The notes under the pieces were generated by a model that saw nothing but the letters and a program-made list of their open reading frames with translations, was not told the origin of the DNA and made no database searches. Position numbers and translations under genes: made by a program. From contig JAEZGY010000010.1 in NCBI GenBank assembly GCA_023416695.1, positions 89,055 through 153,054 of the forward strand: DNA of 64,000 nt, in the 5' to 3' direction. The DNA is from Bacillota bacterium (GTDB lineage: Bacteria; Bacillota; Clostridia; Lachnospirales; Lachnospiraceae). Below, piece by piece: positions 25,550-33,579 of the stretch. The number at the start of each line of letters is the position of its first letter. The first letter of the stretch is position 1.

Positions 25550-26600
25550 ATTTTCTCCCTTCAGTACATTTACTGGGTCTAGTAAGCAAAAAGTGATATA
25601 ACACCGTAATAATACCGGTAAACACTAATTGAAAATAAAAATTAATTCCTCTTGTTAACACCATTGCGGGTGCAACATATTGCTCTAACTGAATCTGAGT
25701 ATACAGCAAGATACACATTGCCTCAGATACACCAACTGCTCCAGGTAACGGTAGGGTATCTACCGTAATAGAAATTACCACCTGAACCGCAAACATATCC
25801 CAAAAGTGAAGTCCAGTTAAACCAAAACTACGATACACCAAGTACCCAACTGAAAATAAGGCACATCTCTGCATTATAGTTAAAATCGTAGTTTTAATCA
25901 ATACTGATGGATGATCTTTTATAAATATTGCACTTGTATGATAGTCCTCTAAATGTTTATAAGTCGCTTCTATCTTAGCTTGTGGACGCTTAATGATATG
26001 TAGCATTTCTAAAAACTTAAAAAACACAGAGATTAAATTTCTAATACTACTTCTACTATACATACAAAGTAAACATGCCATAATAATACCAACGTTAATT
26101 ACAAAACCTACTAAAAACAGCCAAAGTATTAGTTCACTACTAGCGATAAAATCACGATGTACAATACATACTATGATTCCTAAAAAAAGTAATACCACCT
26201 TATAAATAACAGTATAAATCAATATTACAATGGAACTTTTAGAAATAGGCACTCCATCCTTTGACATAGAATATACAAGTATAGGCTGCCCTCCACTTGC
26301 AGATGGTGTAATGCCACAAAAAAACAAGTCAATGGAACTATAACAAAAACCTTTAATCCATCCAAAGGACAAGCCTAAAGAACGGCCCAAGATAGACAAA
26401 CTGACTCCCTCTAAAAATATATTAAGTAAAACCATAGCAATGGCTACTAATAAAAAACTATTACTCGATTCGTGAACGATCTTCATTAGCATTTTTAAAT
26501 CAAATTTTCGTAATATACAGTAGTATGTAAGAAAAAAAAGAACAACCAGAAAAATAGAGCTTGTTACATATTTATTGTTAAGTTTACGTAGTACTTTCAT
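25530..26600 (-). CDS. Lysylphosphatidylglycerol synthetase/flippase-like membrane protein (UPF0104)
   Basis: 356 residues with about eight membrane segments and no soluble transferase domain. The family features are the N-terminal YCILRKFDLKML region, GITPSASGGQPILVYSM, and PLPGAVGVSEAM near the C-terminus, as in AglD/MprF-type transmembrane domains. Such proteins are thought to move lipids or lipid-linked substrates across the membrane. It is the first gene of a pssA-psd operon, so it could move a phospholipid product; that is inference. The start has weak ribosome binding. Confidence 0.85.
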   Translation of the reverse strand: MKVLRKLNNKYVTSSIFLVVLFFLTYYCILRKFDLKMLMKIVHESSNSFLLVAIAMVLLNIFLEGVSLSILGRSLGLSFGWIKGFCYSSIDLFFCGITPSASGGQPILVYSMSKDGVPISKSSIVILIYTVIYKVVLLFLGIIVCIVHRDFIASSELILWLFLVGFVINVGIIMACLLCMYSRSSIRNLISVFFKFLEMLHIIKRPQAKIEATYKHLEDYHTSAIFIKDHPSVLIKTTILTIMQRCALFSVGYLVYRSFGLTGLHFWDMFAVQVVISITVDTLPLPGAVGVSEAMCILLYTQIQLEQYVAPAMVLTRGINFYFQLVFTGIITVLYHFLLTRPSKCTEGRKFDDRVL

Positions 26601-26704
26601 AACGTCACCTTATAGAACTAGCTAGCATCTCTCGCAAAGATCCCATCCTAATATCTCTTATAATCTTTTTTTATTTAGTACCGTATAGCGAATATCCATC
26701 TAGC

Positions 26705-26735
26705 ATTATACCATAGGTGACCAGTAGGTAGTCAA
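26705..26735 (-). promoter_or_regulatory. Promoter with a 19-base spacer before the flippase-pssA-psd operon
   Basis: Minus-strand TTGACT (26735-26730) and TATAAT (26710-26705) are separated by 19 bases, with GGTCACC centred in the spacer. Overlong 19-20 base spacers with central dyads are typical of MerR-family-activated promoters; here that is only a suggestion. Confidence 0.45.
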
Positions 26736-26838
26736 GTATTTAGACATATTTTATTCATAATTCTAAAAAATTAATAAACTTTTTTAAATTTCTCATTTGT
26801 ATTTTATTAATTATATATTTCTCATAAGAAAAATTATA

Positions 26839-27072
26839 CTATCTTTGATCTATATAGTGAACTTCCTGTAAATAAGCTTCTATCACAGTACTATTTTCAG
26901 TCTGATATGCTTCTATACAGTCATTTTCATTGCTCTCCCCAACTGCATCAGTTTGAATAGATACGGAAGCAGTTTCAGGCTCATTTACTATCAATACTCC
27001 ATTGATTAGTATACATAAACCGATGATTACACTAGTAGTTATTACAGATTGTTTCAATTTTTTCATATTCAT
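26839..27072 (-). CDS. Small single-pass membrane protein, unknown function
   Basis: About 77 residues from the ATG at 27072 (MNMKKLKQ), which follows AAAGGAG; the reading from 27099 would include this ribosome binding site inside the coding sequence. One membrane segment (~11-28, VITTSVIIGLCILINGVLI) is followed by an acidic extracytoplasmic tail with polar repeats. It is divergent from degV. I do not recognise the family. Confidence 0.6.
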   Translation of the reverse strand: MNMKKLKQSVITTSVIIGLCILINGVLIVNEPETASVSIQTDAVGESNENDCIEAYQTENSTVIEAYLQEVHYIDQR

Positions 27073-27259
27073 ACTATAAATAGCACTCCTTTCATTCATG
27101 TTGTTGTTACAATGTTAGGATTTGCAACATTGACGAAATTATACTTCCATAATTTACTTAACTAGCATTTAATTTCATTTATAAATCTAATCCTTGATTA
27201 AAAATACATTTACTAGTACAATAGAACTACTTGATTATATAAACAGTTTTTTTTAGTTT

Positions 27260-27289
27260 TTGACAATCATTTATTTTTTATAATATAAG
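27260..27289 (+). promoter_or_regulatory. degV promoter
   Basis: TTGACA (27260-27265) followed after 17-18 bases by ATATAAG (27283-27289). The start codon with AAGGAGAT lies just downstream, so the leader is short. Confidence 0.7.
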
Positions 27290-27304
27290 TTTAAGGAGAT
27301 AACT

Positions 27305-28183
27305 ATGAGCGACTATGTAATAATAAGCGACGCCACTCTAGACTTGCCTTTGGATATTTTAAAGCAACATGATATCCAGGTCATTCCTATGACATTTACC
27401 CTAAACGATGTTTCTTATACTCACTATCCTGATGAGAGAGAAATTTCAATTCAAGATTTTTATAAAGCTTTAGCAGAAGGTGGTCTTTCCCAATCTTCTC
27501 AGATTCCTCCTATCATCTATCAGGAGTTTATGGAAGAGTTTTTAAAGCAAGGTAAGGATATTTATTATATTGCTTTTTCTTCTGGACTAAGTGGAACTTA
27601 TAATTCTGGTAGACTCGTAATGGAACAGTTAAAAGAAAAATATCCGAATCAAAAAATATTATGTACAGATACTCTTTGTGCATCCGTTGGAGAAGGCCTT
27701 TTAGTGTTAACTGCTGCGAAGAAGAAAGAAGCTGGCTATTCTATTGATGAATTACATCAATGGGTAGAAGAAAATCGTCTAAATGTAATGCATTGGTTTA
27801 CTGTAAAGGATTTATTCTACTTGAAGCGAGGGGGACGCCTTTCTAGTCTTGAGGCTTTAGTAGGTACCGCTCTTAAGATTCGTCCTGTATTAACAACCGA
27901 TGAGGAAGGTAAGTTAGTTGTCTATTCCAAGATTCGTGGTTCTAAAAAGGAATTAGAGTTTATGTTGAATGCTCTAGAGACACAAGCAATGGAACCAGAA
28001 AAACAGACTGTAATCATTGCACACAGTGACAATTTAGAACAAGCACAGGCATTAGAACAGCTTATTCTTGAAAAAAATCTTGTAAAAGAAGTGATTATTT
28101 CTCAAATTGGGCCTATTATTGGTACTCATACAGGTCCAGGAATGTTAGCTCTTACTTTCTTTGGCAACAAACCTGCAAACTAA
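27305..28183 (+). CDS. DegV family fatty-acid-binding protein
   Basis: 292 residues, soluble, with the two-domain DegV/FakB fold: VIISDATLDLPLDIL at the start, SSQIPP, YIAFSSGLSGTYNSG (lipid head-group contact region), FTVKDLFYLKRGGRLS, and IGTHTGPGMLALTF at the end. FakB proteins present fatty acids to the kinase FakA; whether this one does is unknown, since no fakA is nearby. It has its own promoter and a two-way terminator, and is one of few plus-strand genes here. Confidence 0.92.
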   Translation: MSDYVIISDATLDLPLDILKQHDIQVIPMTFTLNDVSYTHYPDEREISIQDFYKALAEGGLSQSSQIPPIIYQEFMEEFLKQGKDIYYIAFSSGLSGTYNSGRLVMEQLKEKYPNQKILCTDTLCASVGEGLLVLTAAKKKEAGYSIDELHQWVEENRLNVMHWFTVKDLFYLKRGGRLSSLEALVGTALKIRPVLTTDEEGKLVVYSKIRGSKKELEFMLNALETQAMEPEKQTVIIAHSDNLEQAQALEQLILEKNLVKEVIISQIGPIIGTHTGPGMLALTFFGNKPAN

Positions 28184-28186
28184 AAT

Positions 28187-28226
28187 AAGAGGCTGTAGTA
28201 CAGATTACTTAGTACTACAACCTCTT
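28187..28226. terminator. Bidirectional terminator between degV and the ABC exporter
   Basis: Hairpin with 15-base arms (28187-28201 and 28212-28226, one internal mismatch), A-rich before and T-rich after; it serves two convergent genes. Confidence 0.8.
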
Positions 28227-28239
28227 TTCTTTATTACTG

Positions 28240-30522
28240 CTACGACTCTTCCAAATTAACAAAGATAGGGTTATGGCCGATGGCAGGTAACACAACTTCC
28301 AGTAAATCCTGTGTTCGAAGTTTTATGCTACTGGTGTTGATACAAGGATGACAACCGACATATTCCATATTCCTAATATCCTGATCTATGACAAGTTGTA
28401 CCTTGTTCTTTGTATCATTCATAAGCCCTAGTACACTTACAGAACCTGGAGTAATATCTAAATACTTCTCCATATATTCTGGACTACCAAAGGACAACCT
28501 TGTACTTTTTAGCTGTTTTGCCACCTCTGCCGTCCTAAGCTTTTTATTACCGGCCATCATAAGAAGGTAATATTGGTCCTTTTTAGAATTACATAAAAAT
28601 AGATTTTTACAGATCTCGATTTGCAGAATTTTATCTACTTCATGACAATCCTCGATAGTTGCCGTTTCCTCGTGATCCAACCGCCAGAAAGGAACCTTAA
28701 GACTTTCTAGTAATTCATAGACCCGCATTTCTTTATCTAGACGATTCTCAACTCCTTTAGCACCCTCCACTACCATAGGCTCTTTTGTAGATGCAAACTG
28801 ACTATTATAAAGCTTCGCGTAAAAACCATTTACATTTAACAGCTCTTGATGGGTTCCTTGCTCAATCACACGTCCCTTATTCATTACAAGAATCTGGTCT
28901 GCTTCCTTAATGGTAGATAATCGATGGGCTACAATAAAGCTAGTCCGTCCCTTCATCATTTCTTCAAAGGCTTTTTGTATCTGTATCTCTGTTCTCGTAT
29001 CTATAGAGGAAGTTGCTTCATCTAAAATGAGCATAGGGGGCAAACAAAGCATTACCCGAGCTATACAAAGTAGCTGTTTTTGTCCCTGAGACAAATTGCC
29101 TCCCTCCTCCGAAATTATTGTTTCATACCCTTTTTTCAGACGCTTTATAAAGCTATGGGCATGAGCCCTCCTTGCTGCCACCTCAATTTCCTCCATGGTA
29201 GCATCTGGCTTTCCATAAGCTATATTCTGTGCTATGGTGCCAGGCTTTAACCAAGTATCTTGTAGTACCATACCATAATTTCTTCTCAGGCTATCTCTAG
29301 TCACCTGTTGATAATCATAGCCACTTAATGTAATCTGACCACTATCAATATCATAGAATTTCATTAAAAGATTAATAATCGTAGTCTTTCCACAGCCAGT
29401 AGGCCCAACAATAGCAATACGCTGTCCTGGTTTAACTAAAAGATTTAAATCTTCAATAAGAGAAATCTCCTTGTCATAGGAAAAGTTCACATCTTTTAGT
29501 TCAAGACTACCATCTACTTGAGTTAAATTAATTGCATCCTTAGCATCTGCCTTTTGCTTAGGCTCCTCCATTAGTTCAAACACTCTTTTCGCAGAGGCAA
29601 TGGCTCCTTGAAGTTCTGTTACCACCCCACTAATTTCATTAAAGGGTTTCGTATATTGGTTGGCATAGGTAAGAAAACAGGACAACTGTCCTACTGTAAT
29701 CCGACCATTCATTGCAGTAATAGCACCTAATATTCCAACTCCTGCATACACTAATCCATTAATAAAGCGAGTGCACGGATTGGTTAGAGCAGAGTAAAAT
29801 AATGCTCTAACCCCACAAATTCGTAATCTTTCATTGATTTCTGCAAACTGCTTCCTATTCTTATCTTCTCTACCAAAAGCCTTAACTACCTTCTGCCCAC
29901 CAATTTGCTCTTCCACATAGCCAGTCATTTCTCCCCTAAGTTCAGACTGTTGCTGAAACATATGAAAGGTACGCCTAGCGATGAAGCGCGCAACAAATAA
30001 AGATAACGGTGTCAGTAATATTACTAGTAAAGAAATTCCTATATTGATAGAGAACATAAAACCTATCGTTCCTGCAATGGTGATTATACCAGTAAACAAC
30101 TGGGAGAACCCCATTAAAAGTCCATCGGAAAACTGATCCACATCCGTAATCATTTTACTAATAATAGAACCATTAGAATTACTATCAAGATAGCTTAAAG
30201 GAAGCTCCTCCATATGGGAAAAGGTTTTGGTTCTGATGTCCTTTACCACATGATAGGTTATACGATTATTAAGTAAGGTCATAAGCCACTGTGCTAGGGA
30301 GGTTATTATAATAACTCCAGCTAAGATAACTAGAATCCTTCTTATGCTATTAAAATCCACCTGTCCCTTTGCTATGATATAATCTATGGCATCTCCTACT
30401 AAAATAGGCGCATACAAGGTAAATCCTACTGTTATAACTGCAAATAAAAGAGAAAGGCAAAAACAAAACCAGTAAGGCTTTATCAGTTGGAGTATTCTCT
30501 TTAAGGTTTCTTTCTGACTCAT
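28240..30522 (-). CDS. ABC exporter subunit fused to a ProX/YbaK-type aminoacyl-tRNA deacylase domain
   Basis: 760 residues, about 170 longer than a normal half-exporter. Residues ~1-320 are the six-helix exporter domain. Residues ~345-585 are the ATPase with Walker A GPTGCGKTT, signature LSQGQKQL, Walker B MLILDEATSS and AHRLST. From ~597 to the end is a complete YbaK/ProX domain, with CKNLFL (catalytic Lys), GSVSVLGLMND and HPCINTSSIKL. Free-standing ProX proteins hydrolyse mischarged aminoacyl-tRNA such as Ala-tRNA-Pro. No internal ribosome binding site precedes the C-terminal part, so one polypeptide is expected. The start overlaps the partner exporter gene as ATGA. Confidence 0.9.
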   Translation of the reverse strand: MSQKETLKRILQLIKPYWFCFCLSLLFAVITVGFTLYAPILVGDAIDYIIAKGQVDFNSIRRILVILAGVIIITSLAQWLMTLLNNRITYHVVKDIRTKTFSHMEELPLSYLDSNSNGSIISKMITDVDQFSDGLLMGFSQLFTGIITIAGTIGFMFSINIGISLLVILLTPLSLFVARFIARRTFHMFQQQSELRGEMTGYVEEQIGGQKVVKAFGREDKNRKQFAEINERLRICGVRALFYSALTNPCTRFINGLVYAGVGILGAITAMNGRITVGQLSCFLTYANQYTKPFNEISGVVTELQGAIASAKRVFELMEEPKQKADAKDAINLTQVDGSLELKDVNFSYDKEISLIEDLNLLVKPGQRIAIVGPTGCGKTTIINLLMKFYDIDSGQITLSGYDYQQVTRDSLRRNYGMVLQDTWLKPGTIAQNIAYGKPDATMEEIEVAARRAHAHSFIKRLKKGYETIISEEGGNLSQGQKQLLCIARVMLCLPPMLILDEATSSIDTRTEIQIQKAFEEMMKGRTSFIVAHRLSTIKEADQILVMNKGRVIEQGTHQELLNVNGFYAKLYNSQFASTKEPMVVEGAKGVENRLDKEMRVYELLESLKVPFWRLDHEETATIEDCHEVDKILQIEICKNLFLCNSKKDQYYLLMMAGNKKLRTAEVAKQLKSTRLSFGSPEYMEKYLDITPGSVSVLGLMNDTKNKVQLVIDQDIRNMEYVGCHPCINTSSIKLRTQDLLEVVLPAIGHNPIFVNLEES

Positions 30523-32258
30523 GCCTTTTCCACCTCTTCCCTAGATAACTGAGAATAGCAGATCTCTTGATATTCCTCACAAGTATGAATTAGCTCCTTA
30601 TGGGTTCCCATTCCCACTAATTTCCCATCCTCTAGCACAAGAATCTTGTCTGCATTTTTTATAGAGGCTGCCCTCTGAGATACAATAAATAAAGTCTTTT
30701 TCCCAATAAGAGAATGAATCGCCTGACGAAGCTTAGCATCTGTAGCAAAGTCAAGGGCAGAACTACTATCATCAAGAATTAAAATATCGGAATCAGAAAC
30801 CAGAGCTCTAGCTATAGTAAGCCTCTGTTTTTGTCCTCCTGACAGGTTATTTCCTCCTTGAGTTAGCATGGTTTCTAAGCCCTTTGGCTTGTCCAAAACA
30901 AATTCACGGGCTTGGGCAATCTGAATGGCTTTTTCTAACTGTTCTATCGTAGCATCCTCATTCCCCCACCTTAAATTCTCTTCGATGGTTCCCTTAAACA
31001 ACATTGCCTTTTGTGGTACCACCGCTACTTTTTTACGAAGAGCTTCATAGGTATATTCTTTCACATTTCTTCCATCAATAAGAACTTCCCCTTCTTCCAC
31101 ATCATAAAACCGAGGTATTAGATTCACAAGGGTGGTCTTTCCATGACCAGTACCACCAATGATACCAATGGTTTCTCCTTCGTTTACAGTAAAGCTAATG
31201 TCTGACAAGGATGGCTCACCTGCGCCTTGATATGAAAAGGTTACATGGGAAAACTCTACTTTAGGAAGTATATTGTCACTTTGACACTCTTGTATTGCTG
31301 TTCCTTCCTTCATGGAACACTGCATATCAAATACATCGTTAATACGACTAGCACTAGCAGAGGCTTTCGTAACAGTGATAATAAGGTTTGCCAAAGCAAC
31401 AAGAGCCAGTAAAATCTGCGTCATATAATTAACAAGGGCAATCACCTCACCTTGCGTAATGGCACCGCTATTTACTCGATATCCACCTTGCCATATAATT
31501 GCAATAATAGCCATATTAACAACAATATAAGTAAACGGATTTAAAAGTCCGGATATACGACCAACAAAAATCTGTGTCTTACTAAGAGCATTACTAGTAG
31601 TCTCAAACTCCTCTACTTCGTCAGATTGTCTACAGAAAGCCCGAATTACCCTGCTGCCAACTAAATTATTTCTAGTTATTAAAGATACCTTATCCAAAAT
31701 AAATTGTACTTTTTTATAGATTGGTATAGTAACTAGCATGATTCCGTAGATAATGAGCCCTAAAACAGGTACAGCAATTAAGAATATTAAGGCAATCTTT
31801 ACATCAATGGTAAATGCCATAATTAAAGCCCCTACCACAATAAAGGGTGATCTTAAGAACAGTCTCAGAAGAAGATTAATTCCTGTCTGAGTCTGATTAA
31901 CATCACTAGTTAGCCTAGTAATTAAGGACGAGGTTCCAATGGCATCTAGTTCTGCATAAGAAAGTCCGTTGATGTGACTATATAAATCATTACGCAGTGC
32001 TGTACCAAAACCCATTCCTGCCTTAGCAGCAAAATACTGAGCAGTCAAAGAGCAGGAAAGGCCCAATACACCTAAAAACACCAATACCCCACCTAAACCT
32101 AGAATGTAGGGTAAATCATTCTTTTTAATTCCAACGTCTATTATATTTGCCATTACAATTGGCACAATCAGTTCAAAGCAGGCTTCTAAAAGTTTAAATA
32201 AAGGACCGATAATACTTTCCTTTTCATACCCTTTTAAATACCTTTTCAATTTCCACAT
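30519..32258 (-). CDS. ABC exporter half-transporter (degenerate-site partner)
   Basis: 579 residues: exporter membrane domain (~1-310) and ATPase (~335-579) with Walker A GGTGHGKTT and signature LSGGQKQR. The Walker B end is LILDDSSSALD (Asp instead of the catalytic Glu) and the H-loop reads VSQRAAS (Gln instead of His). These changes mark the partner that contributes the degenerate ATP site in heterodimeric exporters such as BmrCD/LmrCD. It overlaps the fused subunit gene by 4 bases, so the two form one transporter. The substrate (drug, lipid or peptide) is unknown. Confidence 0.93.
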   Translation of the reverse strand: MWKLKRYLKGYEKESIIGPLFKLLEACFELIVPIVMANIIDVGIKKNDLPYILGLGGVLVFLGVLGLSCSLTAQYFAAKAGMGFGTALRNDLYSHINGLSYAELDAIGTSSLITRLTSDVNQTQTGINLLLRLFLRSPFIVVGALIMAFTIDVKIALIFLIAVPVLGLIIYGIMLVTIPIYKKVQFILDKVSLITRNNLVGSRVIRAFCRQSDEVEEFETTSNALSKTQIFVGRISGLLNPFTYIVVNMAIIAIIWQGGYRVNSGAITQGEVIALVNYMTQILLALVALANLIITVTKASASASRINDVFDMQCSMKEGTAIQECQSDNILPKVEFSHVTFSYQGAGEPSLSDISFTVNEGETIGIIGGTGHGKTTLVNLIPRFYDVEEGEVLIDGRNVKEYTYEALRKKVAVVPQKAMLFKGTIEENLRWGNEDATIEQLEKAIQIAQAREFVLDKPKGLETMLTQGGNNLSGGQKQRLTIARALVSDSDILILDDSSSALDFATDAKLRQAIHSLIGKKTLFIVSQRAASIKNADKILVLEDGKLVGMGTHKELIHTCEEYQEICYSQLSREEVEKA

Positions 32259-32272
32259 AGCGAACTCCTCTA

Positions 32273-33055
32273 TTACTCATTCGTATCCTTTTTAGGTAAT
32301 AAGTCGGGATGGACATAGCGACCTCTTTTTTCTGTCCTTTTGCCATATTGAATGGCTTTAGTCGGACATCGATTAATACAACCTAGGCATTGGGTACATT
32401 CTTTTCCCCACTGAGGCATTCCATCAACTAAGGTAATACTGTTAACTGGGCAGATTTTCTCGCAAAGACCACAATTAACACAGGCCTCTGTGGCATAAAA
32501 GCGGGTTGTTTTGCGATTCCTCTTGTAGTAAGAATGAAGTATACCAGAGAGTAAATGTGGCGCCTTCCCTCTTTTAACACAAAACACATCCTTTATTCTA
32601 TGTTCAACATCCTGCTTCACTTTTTCAAGAACCAAATCCATTTCATTAAGTAGTTTCTTTTGCTCCTCTTGTTCCGGCACATCATATAAAAGTATATAAT
32701 TATCTGGACAAGCAATAGAGTACCCACTGTCTAGTTTTAATTTCTTCTTACTAAGAAGTCTATTTAATTTATTGATGGTAGTTCCCACTGTAGCTCCGCA
32801 AGTTAAAATCGCGTAGACATAATGGTCCTTTGTTTGTTTTAGTGATAGCTTTTTTATATACTCTTCTACCACAGTAGGCATACCCCAGTAATATACAGGA
32901 AACACAAAACCTATTCTCTCACCTGGTTGCAATTCATATTCATCATTTTTATATTCCATGAGGTTTCCCATGTTTACTAACTTCTCCTTAGTAACTAGAG
33001 CCATTTCTTTTGCAACGTGGTATGAGTTACCGGTCCCTGTAAAATAAAAAATCAT
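32273..33055 (-). CDS. EFR1-type flavodoxin-ferredoxin fusion protein
   Basis: 260 residues. An N-terminal flavodoxin-like half starts MIFYFTGTGNSYHVA (FMN phosphate loop). A C-terminal 2[4Fe-4S] half has CVNCGLCEKICP and CTQCLGCINRCP, each providing the CxxCxxCxxxCP ligands. EFR1-type proteins are common in anaerobic Firmicutes and carry electrons to partners that are usually unknown. It lies 14 bases upstream of the ABC exporter start and 11 bases downstream of ilvN, in the same direction, so it may be in one transcript with both. Confidence 0.88.
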   Translation of the reverse strand: MIFYFTGTGNSYHVAKEMALVTKEKLVNMGNLMEYKNDEYELQPGERIGFVFPVYYWGMPTVVEEYIKKLSLKQTKDHYVYAILTCGATVGTTINKLNRLLSKKKLKLDSGYSIACPDNYILLYDVPEQEEQKKLLNEMDLVLEKVKQDVEHRIKDVFCVKRGKAPHLLSGILHSYYKRNRKTTRFYATEACVNCGLCEKICPVNSITLVDGMPQWGKECTQCLGCINRCPTKAIQYGKRTEKRGRYVHPDLLPKKDTNE

Positions 33056-33066
33056 CTTAATCCCCC

Positions 33067-33567
33067 TTAGCGTTCAGACATACTGATTGCTTCTATTGCC
33101 ACACTTCCTCCTCGCACAACCTCGATACGATTAAGGAAAGTCACTGCTAACAAATCAATTAATTGGTTGTTCTTCTCTTCTGTCTGTACACATTCCATTA
33201 AGAGACTATCTTTATTATAGTCTACAATTTTCACATTAAACACTTGAGCCATACGAAAAGCTTCCGCCTTGTCTGCCTTAGAGCAATTACTTACCTTGAC
33301 AAATAAGATTTCCTTCATATGAGTAGCCATATTGGTAAAATCCACAACCTTAATCACTTCCACACAACGGTTGAGCTGTTTCTTAATCTGTTCAAAGGTC
33401 ATATCATCGCTTGTTAAACTAATGGTCATTCTAGAAATCGTCTTATCCTCTGTCTCACCAACGGTAAGACTATTTACATTATAGGATTTACTGGAGAACA
33501 AACCACTGATTCTAGCTAAAACACCGATGTCATTTTCTACATATAGTGATATCCATCTTTTCTTCAT
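33067..33567 (-). CDS. ilvN: Acetolactate synthase small (regulatory) subunit
   Basis: 166 residues with an N-terminal ACT domain (KRWISLYVENDIGVLARISG, including the valine-binding loop NDIGVLARI) and a C-terminal ALS_ss domain. It binds valine and regulates the catalytic subunit IlvB encoded 12 bases upstream. Its length is normal. Expression should follow the valine T-box in front of ilvB. Confidence 0.95.
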   Translation of the reverse strand: MKKRWISLYVENDIGVLARISGLFSSKSYNVNSLTVGETEDKTISRMTISLTSDDMTFEQIKKQLNRCVEVIKVVDFTNMATHMKEILFVKVSNCSKADKAEAFRMAQVFNVKIVDYNKDSLLMECVQTEEKNNQLIDLLAVTFLNRIEVVRGGSVAIEAISMSER

Positions 33568-33579
33568 GTCTGCTCCTCC

